From Micromonospora lupini (GTDB lineage Bacteria; Actinomycetota; Actinomycetes; Mycobacteriales; Micromonosporaceae), in NCBI RefSeq assembly GCF_026342015.1, contig NZ_JAPENL010000002.1, forward strand, positions 563,001-627,000: a DNA stretch of 64,000 bases. Reading direction: 5' to 3'. Numbering within the stretch: position 1 is the first letter of the stretch; every line of letters begins with the position of its first letter. Positions 57,304 to 64,000 of this stretch are shown here, one piece after another. The notes beneath the pieces were generated by a model. It made no database searches, was not told the DNA's origin, and worked only from the letters and a program-made list of their open reading frames with translations. The position numbers and the translations under genes were made by a program.

Positions 57304-57993
57304 TCAGCCCTGGGCCCGCCGGCGCCACAGGTAGCCGCCGACGGCGGCACCGCTCCACGCCAACCCCCAGAGCGTGAGCCCGAGCAGGGTCAACGCGGCG
57401 GCGTCACCCGCGGTCGTCCGGGCGGTGGCCATGATCGGCGGCGCCAGCCAGGGGGCCACCGAACCGCTCAGGCCGAGCACCACCGCGCCGACACCGCCGA
57501 GGGCCAGCACCGCCACGCCGTACGCGGCACCGCCCACCGACGCCCGGCTCGCCAACGCGCCGAGGGCGACCGCGGCGGGTACGGCGAGCAGGTGTGCCCA
57601 CAGCCCCAGCGCGATGCCGACAGGCACCGACCGGTCCCCCGGCTCGACCGGGCCGGTGACCCCGCCCACCAGCCACGGGAAGACCAGCGCGACAGCCACC
57701 GCGACAAGCGCCGCCACGCCGGCCGCCAGGAGCCCGGCCAGGCGCTCCCGGGCCACCCCGACCGTCACCTGGGCGAGCCGGCGCTGCACGTCCGGCTCGA
57801 TGTCCAGAAGGATCTTGGTCTGCCAGGCGAGCACCGGGAAGAGCACCACTGCCGAGACGCCGTACGCCTCCGCCGGCTGGGACCGGCCGCCGCCGTAGAG
57901 CGTGCCGAGCACGACGAGACCCGCGAGCAACGGCGCCAACGCCCGACCGGTCCGCAGGAAACCCGCCAGCCGCATCCGCACCAGGGCGCTCAC
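57304..57993 (-). CDS. ABC transporter permease-like membrane protein
   Basis: 229 residues with about six hydrophobic segments (LAPLLAGLVVLGTLYGGG, AYGVSAVVLFPVLAWQTKIL, LAALVAVAVALVFPWLVGG-like, VALGALASRASVGGAAYGVA, GGVGAVVLGLSGSVAPWL, LTLLGLTLWGLAWSGAAVGG), as in permeases of simple two-component ABC exporters. GTG 57993 overlaps the stop of the ATPase gene (GTGA), so the pair is one unit. Substrate unknown. It is the last gene before the rplJ promoter. Confidence 0.8.
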   Translation of the reverse strand: MSALVRMRLAGFLRTGRALAPLLAGLVVLGTLYGGGRSQPAEAYGVSAVVLFPVLAWQTKILLDIEPDVQRRLAQVTVGVARERLAGLLAAGVAALVAVAVALVFPWLVGGVTGPVEPGDRSVPVGIALGLWAHLLAVPAAVALGALASRASVGGAAYGVAVLALGGVGAVVLGLSGSVAPWLAPPIMATARTTAGDAAALTLLGLTLWGLAWSGAAVGGYLWRRRAQG

Positions 57994-58829
57994 CGGGCCT
58001 CCCCCGCTGCCTGCTCGACGGCGTCCGCACCCTCGGGCTGGCCGAGGGCCGGCGGGAGCGACGGGTCCGAGGGGCGAGCCTGCGGCGCGGTGGTGGAGGC
58101 GTCGGCGCGTACTCGAAGAATCTGGTGGCCCTCGGCGCGCAACCGGGCGACGGTGCTGGCGACCCGCGCGGCCGGCACCGCAACCTCGACCACCGCGATG
58201 GCCTCGTCGGTCGGTGCGGTCTCCTCGGTAAGCGAGCCGGCGGCCACCGCCCAGCGGCGCGCGGCCGGCAGCCGGACCGTCTCCCCGCGGTGGTCGCTGA
58301 CCAGGACCGCGCCGCCGTCGGCCAGCACCTCGTCGATCAGCTCGGGAACCAGTTCGCGGGTAGCGGCGTCGAGGCCCTCCCACGGCTCGTCGAGCACCAG
58401 CAGGCCGGGTGGTCGCAGCATGGCCTGGGCGAGACCCACCTTCTGCGCGGTGCCCTTGGACAGCTCCGGAAGCCGCACCGAGCTGAACGCGCCGAGGCCG
58501 AGCCGCTGCGTCCAGGTCGTCACCGCCTCGTCGGCGGCCGACCGGCCCAACCCGGCGACGCGGGCCATGCCGGTCAGATAGCGGGAGACGGTGAAGGGCT
58601 GGTCGGCCGGGAAGCGCTCCGGGACCCAGCCCACCCGGGCCGGCCGGTCGACGACCCGGCCCCGGCCCGGCCGCAGCACCCCGGCGGCCACCTGGAGCAG
58701 CGTGGACTTGCCCACCCCGTTGCGGCCCAGAACGACCGCGACCTCACCCGGACCGATCTGCACATCCACGTCCCGCAGCACCCACGGACCACTCCGGTGG
58801 TACCGCAACCAGACGTTCTCCAGCCGCAT
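57990..58829 (-). CDS. ABC transporter ATP-binding protein
   Basis: 279 residues. Walker A GRNGVGKST, signature LSKGTAQKVGLAQAML (a degenerate SKGT form), Walker B GLLVLDEPWEGLD and switch region VLVSDHRGE. C-terminal 60 residues are an extra poorly conserved domain. Coupled to the membrane partner at 57304-57993. The pair stands between rplA and rplJ, genes that are usually close to each other; a strong terminator separates it from rplA, and I did not find a convincing promoter for it. Confidence 0.88.
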   Translation of the reverse strand: MRLENVWLRYHRSGPWVLRDVDVQIGPGEVAVVLGRNGVGKSTLLQVAAGVLRPGRGRVVDRPARVGWVPERFPADQPFTVSRYLTGMARVAGLGRSAADEAVTTWTQRLGLGAFSSVRLPELSKGTAQKVGLAQAMLRPPGLLVLDEPWEGLDAATRELVPELIDEVLADGGAVLVSDHRGETVRLPAARRWAVAAGSLTEETAPTDEAIAVVEVAVPAARVASTVARLRAEGHQILRVRADASTTAPQARPSDPSLPPALGQPEGADAVEQAAGEAR

Positions 58830-58858
58830 GCGGTCGAGCTTGCCACACCACAGACGCG

Positions 58859-58894
58859 CCGGGGCGCCGCCACGATCGTGTGGCGGCGCCCCGG
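58859..58894. terminator. Terminator after rplA
   Basis: CCGGGGCGCCGCCAC (58859-58873) and GTGGCGGCGCCCCGG (58880-58894): perfect 15-bp stem, 6-base loop, 18 bases past the rplA stop. Confidence 0.8.
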
Positions 58895-58912
58895 TACGAG
58901 TGAGCTGTCGGC

Positions 58913-59629
58913 TCAGGCCTCGGTCTGGTCCTCACGGAGGTTCTTCACCAGGTTCGGGTCGACCGGAACGCCCGGGCCCATGGTGGTGGTGAGGATGACC
59001 TTGCGGAGGTACTTGCCCTTCGCCGCGGACGGCTTGGCGCGCAGCACCTCGTCGAGCACCGCAGCGTAGTTGTCCACCAGCTGGGTCTCCGTGAAGGAGG
59101 CCTTGCCGATGATCAGGTGCAGGTTGGAGTGCTTGTCCACCCGGAAGGTGATCTTGCCACCCTTGATGTCCTGCACCGCCTTGGTGACGTCCATGGTCAC
59201 CGTGCCGGTCTTCGGGTTCGGCATGAGACCGCGCGGGCCCAGGATCCGCGCGATCCGGCCGATCTTGGCCATCTGGTCCGGCGTGGCGATCGCCGCGTCG
59301 AAGTCGAGCCAACCACCCTGGATGCGGGCGACCAGCTCGTCGGTGCCCACCTCGTCCGCACCCGCGGCGGTGGCCTCTTCGGCCTTCGCGCCACTGGCGA
59401 ACACGATCACGCGGGCGGTCTTACCGGTGCCGTGCGGCAGGTTGACCACGCCGCGGACCATCTGGTCCGCCTTGCGGGGGTCGACGCCGAGGCGCATGGC
59501 GACCTCGACCGTGGCGTCGAACTTGACATTGGTGGTCTCCTTGGCCAGCTTCACGGCCTCGGAGGGGGTGTAGAGCTTCGACCGGTCGATGACGTCGGCG
59601 GCCTTGCGGTAGCTCTTGCTGCGCTGCAT
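58913..59629 (-). CDS. rplA: 50S ribosomal protein L1
   Basis: L1-stalk protein and, in other bacteria, repressor of rplK-rplA. 238 residues: [60 protein letters not shown]. 78 bases after rplK. Confidence 0.98.
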   Translation of the reverse strand: MQRSKSYRKAADVIDRSKLYTPSEAVKLAKETTNVKFDATVEVAMRLGVDPRKADQMVRGVVNLPHGTGKTARVIVFASGAKAEEATAAGADEVGTDELVARIQGGWLDFDAAIATPDQMAKIGRIARILGPRGLMPNPKTGTVTMDVTKAVQDIKGGKITFRVDKHSNLHLIIGKASFTETQLVDNYAAVLDEVLRAKPSAAKGKYLRKVILTTTMGPGVPVDPNLVKNLREDQTEA

Positions 59630-59707
59630 TGCTGATTACTCCTGTGGTCTCTGGCGGGCCGCTCGGCGCGGGCCCTCCCACGGTCGGAACGTCGGCGGGG
59701 CCGAACG

Positions 59708-60139
59708 TCAGTCGCTGACGGTGATGCCCATCGACCGGGCGGTGCCGGCGATGATCTTCTCGGCCTGGTCCAGGTCGTTGGCGTTGAGGTCGGCCATCTT
59801 CTTCTCGGCGATCTCACGCAGCTGGGCGCGGCTGACCGAGCCGACCTTCTCGGCCTGCGGGACGCCCGAACCCTTCTGCACACCGGCGGCCTTGATCAGC
59901 AGCCGGGCAGCGGGCGGGGTCTTCAGCACGAAGCTGAAGGACCGGTCCTCGAACACGCTGATCTCGGCGGGGACGATGTCGCCCCGCTGGGACTCGGTCT
60001 GCGCGTTGTAGGACTTGCAGAACTCCATGATGTTCACGCCGTGCTGGCCGAGCGCGGGGCCGACCGGCGGCGCCGGCGTGGCCTGGCCCGCCGGCAACTG
60101 AAGCGTGAACGTCTTGACGAGCTTCTTCTTCGGAGGCAT
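59708..60139 (-). CDS. rplK: 50S ribosomal protein L11
   Basis: GTPase-centre protein, 143 residues from ATG 60139 ([20 protein letters not shown]). The thiopeptide-binding proline helix ([20 protein letters not shown]) is intact, and the C-terminal rRNA-binding domain contains [12 protein letters not shown]. Upstream frame is open but not family-like. Confidence 0.98.
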   Translation of the reverse strand: MPPKKKLVKTFTLQLPAGQATPAPPVGPALGQHGVNIMEFCKSYNAQTESQRGDIVPAEISVFEDRSFSFVLKTPPAARLLIKAAGVQKGSGVPQAEKVGSVSRAQLREIAEKKMADLNANDLDQAEKIIAGTARSMGITVSD

Positions 60140-60230
60140 GTCACTTCCTGGGGCTTGGAGCTGGGAAAATGCGGCCGTCGCCGCCCTCGGGACGCGCACG
60201 GTCAGCGCGGTGCGACAGCGGCGACGTTCA

Positions 60231-60236
60231 AGAGTA
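60231..60236 (-). promoter_or_regulatory. Candidate -10 element of rplK-rplA
   Basis: TACTCT on the minus strand, about 90 bases before rplK and downstream of the nusG terminator. The -35 region (GGACGA) is poor. Confidence 0.4.
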
Positions 60237-60291
60237 GCGCAGGCCGCAGCCCACTCGTCCGCCGAGGTCGAGCGGGAGGGCGTACGCCGAC

Positions 60292-60320
60292 GTCGGCGGC
60301 GGGCCGGGCCCGCCGCCGAC
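60292..60320 (-). terminator. Terminator after nusG
   Basis: GTCGGCGGCGGGC (60292-60304) and GCCCGCCGCCGAC (60308-60320): perfect 13-bp stem, 3-base loop, six bases past the nusG stop. Confidence 0.75.
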
Positions 60321-60326
60321 GACCGG

Positions 60327-61049
60327 TCAGATCTTGGCGACCTGGTTGAAGTTGAGCTCCACCGGGGTCTCCCGGCCGAAGATCGACACCAGCACCTTGA
60401 GCTTCTGCTGGTCGGCGTTGATCTCGCTGATCGTGGCCGGCAGCGACGCGAACGCGCCGTCGGTGACGGTGACCGAGTCGCCGACCTCGAAGTCGAGGAC
60501 CTTGATCTCCGGCTTGGCCTTCTTCTGCTCGGTCTCGACGGCCGGCGCCAACCACTTCAGCACCTCGTCGAGGGAGAGCGGCGCGGGCCGGTCGGCCCGG
60601 TCGGTCGCGCCCACGAAGCCCGTCACGCCCGGGGTGTTACGGACACACGAGTAGGACTCGGCGGTCAGCTCCATCCGGACGAGGATGTAGCCCGGGAAGA
60701 CCTTGGCCTGGATCTGCGAACGCTTACCGTTCTTGACCTCGACCTCTTCCCGGGTCGGCACCTCGACCTGGTAGATGAAGTCCTCCATGTCGAGGCTCGT
60801 GATCCGGGTCTCGAGGTTGGTCTTCACCTTGTTCTCGTAACCGGCGTACGAGTGCACCACGTACCAGTCACCCGGGGCGTAGCGCAGCTTCTGCCGCAGC
60901 TCGGCGACCGGGTCGTACTCCTCGTCCGGCGCAGGCTCGGTGGTGGGGAACTCCGGCTCGCTGGCGGCCTCAACCGACTCGTCACCAGCCGCCGTCGCGA
61001 CCGTGGACTGCTCGTCCACCGGTCCGGCGGTCTCGTCGTACTCAGGCAC
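60327..61049 (-). CDS. nusG: Transcription termination/antitermination factor NusG
   Basis: 240 residues. About 55 acidic, disordered residues come first, then the NGN domain ([20 protein letters not shown]) and the KOW domain ([37 protein letters not shown]). GTG start. Extended N-termini are usual in actinobacterial NusG. 39 bases after secE. Confidence 0.97.
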   Translation of the reverse strand: MPEYDETAGPVDEQSTVATAAGDESVEAASEPEFPTTEPAPDEEYDPVAELRQKLRYAPGDWYVVHSYAGYENKVKTNLETRITSLDMEDFIYQVEVPTREEVEVKNGKRSQIQAKVFPGYILVRMELTAESYSCVRNTPGVTGFVGATDRADRPAPLSLDEVLKWLAPAVETEQKKAKPEIKVLDFEVGDSVTVTDGAFASLPATISEINADQQKLKVLVSIFGRETPVELNFNQVAKI

Positions 61050-61088
61050 GCTCGCTCACTTCCGTCACTATCGGCTGGAGACAGCCGG

Positions 61089-61481
61089 TCAGTCCGAGTT
61101 GCCGAAGACGAACAACACGACCTTGGCGAAGCCGTAGTCCAGCACGCCCACGATCGTCAGCATCACGGCGACGAACGTGACCACCACGGCGGTGTACGTC
61201 AGCAACTCCTTGCGGGTCGGCCAGATGACCTTACGCAGTTCGGCAACGACCTCGCGGAAAAACCGGGCGATGCGGCCGAACACACCCACCCGACCGGTTT
61301 CCGACCTCGTGGTCGGCCGGCTGTCCGCCGATTCCGCCCGGGCGCGGGACCGCGTCGCGGTGCCTCCCCGGGAGACCGGCTCGTCCGCGCTGGTGGCGTC
61401 GTCGTCAGCTACGTCGTCGACGACCTCGTCGTCCAGACGATCGTCGCCGGCGTCCTCGCCGCGCCGCTTGTTGTCGGCCAC
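61089..61481 (-). CDS. secE: Preprotein translocase subunit SecE
   Basis: 130 residues. The conserved part is the C-terminal 60 residues with the amphipathic RIARFFREVVAELRKVIWPT and one transmembrane helix (TYTAVVVTFVAVMLTIVGVL). The first 70 residues are charged and disordered. GTG 61481 (ADNKRRGEDAGDD follows) has GGAGGG five bases upstream. Confidence 0.93.
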   Translation of the reverse strand: MADNKRRGEDAGDDRLDDEVVDDVADDDATSADEPVSRGGTATRSRARAESADSRPTTRSETGRVGVFGRIARFFREVVAELRKVIWPTRKELLTYTAVVVTFVAVMLTIVGVLDYGFAKVVLFVFGNSD

Positions 61482-61692
61482 TTCGCCCTCCGTCGCGGAA
61501 TCTCGGGTCGCACGCCGGGCGGCGTGCGCGGCGCTGGTCACGCCGGCCGGGCCAAACCGTCCCGCGACGGGCCGCGGCCGGTGGATCAACCGGGGGCCCG
61601 AAACCTCGGAACCACCCCGCCGATGCCACCACCACGGGCCGGACGCCGCCTTGTCGGCGGCGCGACCCACGGGAACGGTCAGGCCTGAGGCG

Positions 61693-61765
<73 letters not shown>

Positions 61766-61832
61766 GTGCGGCAACACTCGCCCCACGCGGTCACAGACGA
61801 CCGTGCAGGGGTCACTTGCCCCACGGCGGACC

Positions 61833-61862
61833 AGTGTACGGGTAGGCGCCCGACTTTCCCAA
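61833..61862 (-). promoter_or_regulatory. Promoter of tRNA-Trp (and probably secE-nusG)
   Basis: Minus-strand TTGGGA (61857-61862), 18-base spacer, TACACT (61833-61838). The -35 lies within the outer arm of the hadB terminator. Confidence 0.6.
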
Positions 61863-61898
61863 CCGGTCTCCCCGCCACGCGTGGCGGACCCGGTTGGG
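61858..61898 (-). terminator. Terminator after hadB
   Basis: CCCAACCGG (61858-61866) pairs with CCGGTTGGG (61890-61898) and encloses CCGCCACG/CGTGGCGG. Located 30 bases past the hadB stop. Confidence 0.7.
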
Positions 61899-61928
61899 GG
61901 TGTCGTCGCCGACGGCCACCGGGGCGGT

Positions 61929-62321
61929 TCAGCGCCCTGTGCGGATGGTCGCCCGCGCCTGCGAGAGGATCTTCTCGCCCAGACAGGTCGCGGTCACATC
62001 GAGCCGGGTCAGCCCGTCCTCGGTCACCTCACGGACCTTCGCCGTGACCTCGATCTCGGTCCCCTGGTCGTCGTCGGGGACCACCACCGGCCGGGTGAAG
62101 CGAACGCCGTACTCGACCACCGCGTCGGGCGCCCCGGCCCACTCCGCGACCGCCCGACCGACCAGGGCCATCGTGAACATGCCGTGCGCGATCACCCCGG
62201 GCAGCCCCACCTTCGTGGCGACCCGGTCGCTCCAGTGGATCGGGTTGAAGTCACCCGAGGCGCCGGCGTAGCGGACCAGGTCCGCCCGGGTCACCCGGAA
62301 CGTCTTGACTGGCAGCTCCAT
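61929..62321 (-). CDS. hadB: MaoC-like (R)-hydratase, HadB-type subunit
   Basis: 130-residue hot-dog-fold dehydratase. The hydratase motif is intact: Asp24 and His29 in GDFNPIHWSD, then VIAHGMFTMALVG. In mycobacteria the equivalent HadB is the catalytic partner of HadA in the fatty-acid/mycolate dehydratase. This organism group lacks mycolates, so a general fatty-acid or polyketide-like role is more likely (inference). One base separates its ATG from the hadA stop. No hadC is present. Confidence 0.88.
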   Translation of the reverse strand: MELPVKTFRVTRADLVRYAGASGDFNPIHWSDRVATKVGLPGVIAHGMFTMALVGRAVAEWAGAPDAVVEYGVRFTRPVVVPDDDQGTEIEVTAKVREVTEDGLTRLDVTATCLGEKILSQARATIRTGR

Positions 62322-62322
62322 C

Positions 62323-62769
62323 TCAGGCCTCCCCGCGAATGACGTACCGGGCCCAGACGGCGACCACGGGTTCCCCGGCGACGGTGCTCACGTCCGTACG
62401 GGTGGTCAGGAAGCCGTGCCCGCCCCGGTTGCTGACGTCCTCGATGGTGTTCGTGCAGACCAGCTCGTCGCCCGCGACCACCGGCCGGGTGTACGCGAAC
62501 CGCTGGTCGCCGTGCACCAGCCGGCTGTAGTCCACACCCAGGGCCGGGTCCTCGATGATCTGCCGGCTCGCCGCCATGGTGACGATCACCGGAAAGGTCG
62601 GCGGGGCGACCACGTCCGGGTGGCCCAGCGCCTGCGCCGCCACCGGGTCGTGGTGGGCCGCGTCGGTGGCGCCGATGGCCGTGGCGAACTCACGGATCTT
62701 TTCTCGGCCCACCTGGTAGGGGGCGGTCGGCGGATACGTCCGGCCGACGAAGGAAGGGTCCAGAGACAT
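62323..62769 (-). CDS. hadA: FAS1-type dehydratase, HadA-like subunit
   Basis: 148-residue hot-dog-fold protein: LDPSFVGRTYPPTAPYQVGR, FATAIGATDAAHHDPVAAQA, VAPPTFPVIVTMAASRQIIE, LVHGDQRFAYTRPVVAGDEL. It lacks the DxxxxH catalytic motif, as the substrate-tunnel subunit HadA does. It overlaps none of its neighbours but is closely followed by hadB. The -10-like TAGGTT six bases before the ATG and the missing ribosome-binding site suggest a leaderless mRNA. Confidence 0.88.
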   Translation of the reverse strand: MSLDPSFVGRTYPPTAPYQVGREKIREFATAIGATDAAHHDPVAAQALGHPDVVAPPTFPVIVTMAASRQIIEDPALGVDYSRLVHGDQRFAYTRPVVAGDELVCTNTIEDVSNRGGHGFLTTRTDVSTVAGEPVVAVWARYVIRGEA

Positions 62770-62775
62770 GCCGCG

Positions 62776-62781
62776 AACCTA
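62776..62781 (-). promoter_or_regulatory. Candidate leaderless promoter of hadA
   Basis: Minus-strand TGTAGGTT (TAnnnT with a TG extension) ends six bases before the hadA ATG; transcription would start at the start codon. Confidence 0.45.
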
Positions 62782-62792
62782 CACGGAAAGCA

Positions 62793-62855
62793 CAATCGCC
62801 GATCTGGTCGGCAGGCAGCGGCGGAGCCGCGCCATACCGGTCAGATCGGCGATTG
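62793..62855. terminator. Long inverted repeat between rpmG and hadA
   Basis: CAATCGCCGATCTG (62793-62806) and its exact complement (62842-62855) extend inward by five more pairs (two G-U) to a 19-bp stem; the 25-base loop can form GCGGC/GCCGC. It lies 38 bases past the rpmG stop and overlaps the -35 zone of hadA, so it may be terminator, operator or both. Confidence 0.55.
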
Positions 62856-62893
62856 GAAAGCCTCGTCAATGGCCGACGTGTGCCGGCCAGAGA

Positions 62894-63061
62894 TCAGCGG
62901 GTCTCGCGGTGAACCGTGTGCCGACCGTCGCGCGGGCAGAACTTCTTCAGCTCGATGCGGTCGGGGTCGTTCCGGCGGTTCTTGCGCGTGATGTAGTTGC
63001 GCTCCTTGCACTCCACACACGCCAAAGTGATCTTCGGCCGGACATCGGTAGCCTTCGCCAC
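62894..63061 (-). CDS. rpmG: 50S ribosomal protein L33 with incomplete zinc site
   Basis: 55 residues read directly from sequence: GTG start, [40 protein letters not shown], then [14 protein letters not shown]. The first CxxC is present, but the second pair reads C-P-R-D, so the fourth zinc ligand position is Asp in place of the usual Cys. Located between tRNA-Met and hadA, the order found in mycobacteria. Confidence 0.95.
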   Translation of the reverse strand: MAKATDVRPKITLACVECKERNYITRKNRRNDPDRIELKKFCPRDGRHTVHRETR

Positions 63062-63193
63062 GGCGGAGTGCCTTCCTCGCTAACGGAAACAACTACGACG
63101 CGTCAGCCTAGACGCTGACTGCGCGGACATGCAAAGTGGGCGCCAGTGGCGCCCATCTCCACGACCACCGGGAACGGGCCCGGAAGACGAGAG

Positions 63194-63266
63194 TAGCGGT
63201 GGCCGGACTTGAACCGGCGACACAGCGATTATGAGCCGCTTGCTCTGCCATCTGAGCTACACCGCC
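63194..63266 (-). tRNA. tRNA-Met (anticodon CAT)
   Basis: Minus-strand cloverleaf with acceptor GGCGGTG/CACCGCT (first pair G-U), D-arm AGCTCAGATGGCAGAGC, anticodon arm AGCGG-CTCATAA-TCGCT, T-arm GCCGGTTCAAGTCCGGC, discriminator A. The paired first base and lack of the three G-C anticodon-stem pairs make it an elongator, not initiator, tRNA. Confidence 0.95.
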
Positions 63267-63290
63267 GCGGTGGGTCCAGCTGAACCCTCG

Positions 63291-63363
63291 AGCCCCCTTA
63301 CGGAATCGAACCGTAGACCTTCTCCTTACCATGGAGACGCTCTGCCGACTGAGCTAAGGGGGC
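63291..63363 (-). tRNA. tRNA-Thr (anticodon GGT)
   Basis: Minus-strand cloverleaf: acceptor GCCCCCT/AGGGGGC, D-arm AGCTCAGTCGGCAGAGC, anticodon arm TCTCC-ATGGTAA-GGAGA, T-arm TACGGTTCGATTCCGTA, discriminator T. 24 bases upstream of tRNA-Met; the two are probably one transcript. Confidence 0.96.
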
Positions 63364-63396
63364 CTGCGCGATCTCCCCGTGGGGCGCGCAGTAGTA

Positions 63397-63425
63397 AGAG
63401 TACACGGCCCGGCTCGGCAGGTGAA
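63397..63425 (-). promoter_or_regulatory. Promoter of tRNA-Thr/tRNA-Met
   Basis: Minus-strand TTCACC (63420-63425), 17-base spacer, TACTCT (63397-63402). Predicted start near 63390, 27 bases before tRNA-Thr. Confidence 0.6.
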
Positions 63426-63456
63426 ATCGGATCCCCGGTGATCGTCTACACCCAGC

Positions 63457-64000
63457 TCAGGGCACGACACGCAGGCGCGGAAGCTCCCCGCCAGAGATCG
63501 TTTCGGGGTCGACCTGAGCGCCGAACCAGGCCGCCAACCGCTCGTACGGCAGCGGTCGGCTGAACAGGAAGCCCTGGCCGATCTCGCACCCGATGTCCTG
63601 GAGGAGCTCCAGGGTCAGCTCGCTCTCGACACCCTCGGCGACCACGGCCAGACCGAACTGCTGGGAGAGCGTCACCACCGCGTTGACGATCGCCAGGTCC
63701 CCCGGATCGGTCGCCATGCCCTGCACGAAGGACCGGTCCACCTTCACCTCGTGCACCGGCAGCCGGCGCAGGTGGGCGAGCGACGAGTCACCGGTGCCGA
63801 AGTCGTCCACCGACAGCCGGACGCCGAGATCGCGGAGCCTGCGCAGCGTCGGGATCGGCCGGTCCGTGCCGTCCAGGACCCCCGACTCGGTGATCTCCAG
63901 GGTGAGGCGCTGCGCCGGCACCCCGTACTCGGTCAACAGCTCCTGCACCCGGTCCGGGAAGTGCTGGTCGGTGAGCGAACGGGCGGCGAGGTTCACGGCG
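63457..64000 (-). CDS. EAL-domain cyclic-di-GMP phosphodiesterase (5' part outside window)
   Basis: Only the last 180 or so codons are visible; the frame runs off the window end. They cover the C-terminal two thirds of an EAL domain: AVNLAARSLTD, LTLEITESGVLDG (metal-ligand Glu), LSVDDFGTGDSSLAHL, VKVDRSFV, VVAEGVES and GQGFLFSRPLP. These catalytic motifs are intact, which favours an active c-di-GMP phosphodiesterase. N-terminal sensory, GGDEF or membrane domains would lie beyond the window. No gene or terminator was recognised between it and tRNA-Thr. Confidence 0.88.
   Translation of the reverse strand, partial: AVNLAARSLTDQHFPDRVQELLTEYGVPAQRLTLEITESGVLDGTDRPIPTLRRLRDLGVRLSVDDFGTGDSSLAHLRRLPVHEVKVDRSFVQGMATDPGDLAIVNAVVTLSQQFGLAVVAEGVESELTLELLQDIGCEIGQGFLFSRPLPYERLAAWFGAQVDPETISGGELPRLRVVP

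Overview
The window is high-GC actinobacterial DNA. Its proteins look like Micromonosporaceae (Micromonospora or a close relative): the translational core cluster, a HadA/HadB dehydratase pair next to rpmG, an F420-type luciferase-like oxidoreductase, TTG starts on rpoB and secY, and GC-saturated third codon positions. The assignment to family is inference from protein character; no search was run. No mobile element, phage gene or CRISPR array is visible.

Layout. Positions 1-4665 (+): the 3' part of an F420-dependent LLM-class oxidoreductase overlapping a small cupin, then a 1154-residue membrane protein with a huge repeat-rich disordered tail. Positions 4771-10978 (-): a complete thiamin pathway operon, transcribed thiE, thiO, thiS, thiG, a second thiE/tenI-like gene, thiD, thiC, headed by a TPP riboswitch and a good promoter. 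Positions 11271-17708 (+): a 1947-residue secreted ThuA / sugar dehydrogenase / PKD / CBM6 / concanavalin-like / Ig-like / FIMAH protein and a small signal-peptide protein with a C-terminal membrane anchor. Positions 17802-21127 (-): aldo/keto reductase, ABC-F ATPase and an RsmC-like methyltransferase. 21230-22309 (+): a single-pass membrane protein.

From 22504 to the end, every recognised gene is on the minus strand and forms one very long translation/transcription cluster. In transcription order it runs: a partial EAL-domain protein, tRNA-Thr, tRNA-Met, rpmG, hadA, hadB, tRNA-Trp, secE, nusG, rplK, rplA, an inserted two-gene ABC exporter, rplJ, rplL, rpoB, rpoC, two small DUF4190-like membrane proteins, rpsL, rpsG, fusA, tuf, the S10 operon (rpsJ, rplC, rplD, rplW, rplB, rpsS, rplV, rpsC, rplP, rpmC, rpsQ), the spc operon (rplN, rplX, rplE, rpsN, rpsH, rplF, rplR, rpsE, rpmD, rplO), secY, adk, map, a DUF1707 protein, infA, rpmJ, rpsM, rpsK, rpsD, rpoA, rplQ and truA.

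The most interesting material is in the non-coding parts of this cluster. Most sub-operons have a recognisable TTGnnn / TAnnnT promoter, and strong hairpins separate them. The rplJ leader carries a hairpin followed by a U-run that looks like a transcription attenuator. The rpsL promoter is followed at once by a perfect 18-bp palindrome. The rpsL and rpsJ leaders share an identical 20-mer. Other points are two large intergenic palindromes that may be a genome-wide repeat family, a 3'-end repeat array beside truA, and an L33 protein whose fourth zinc ligand position is Asp instead of Cys.
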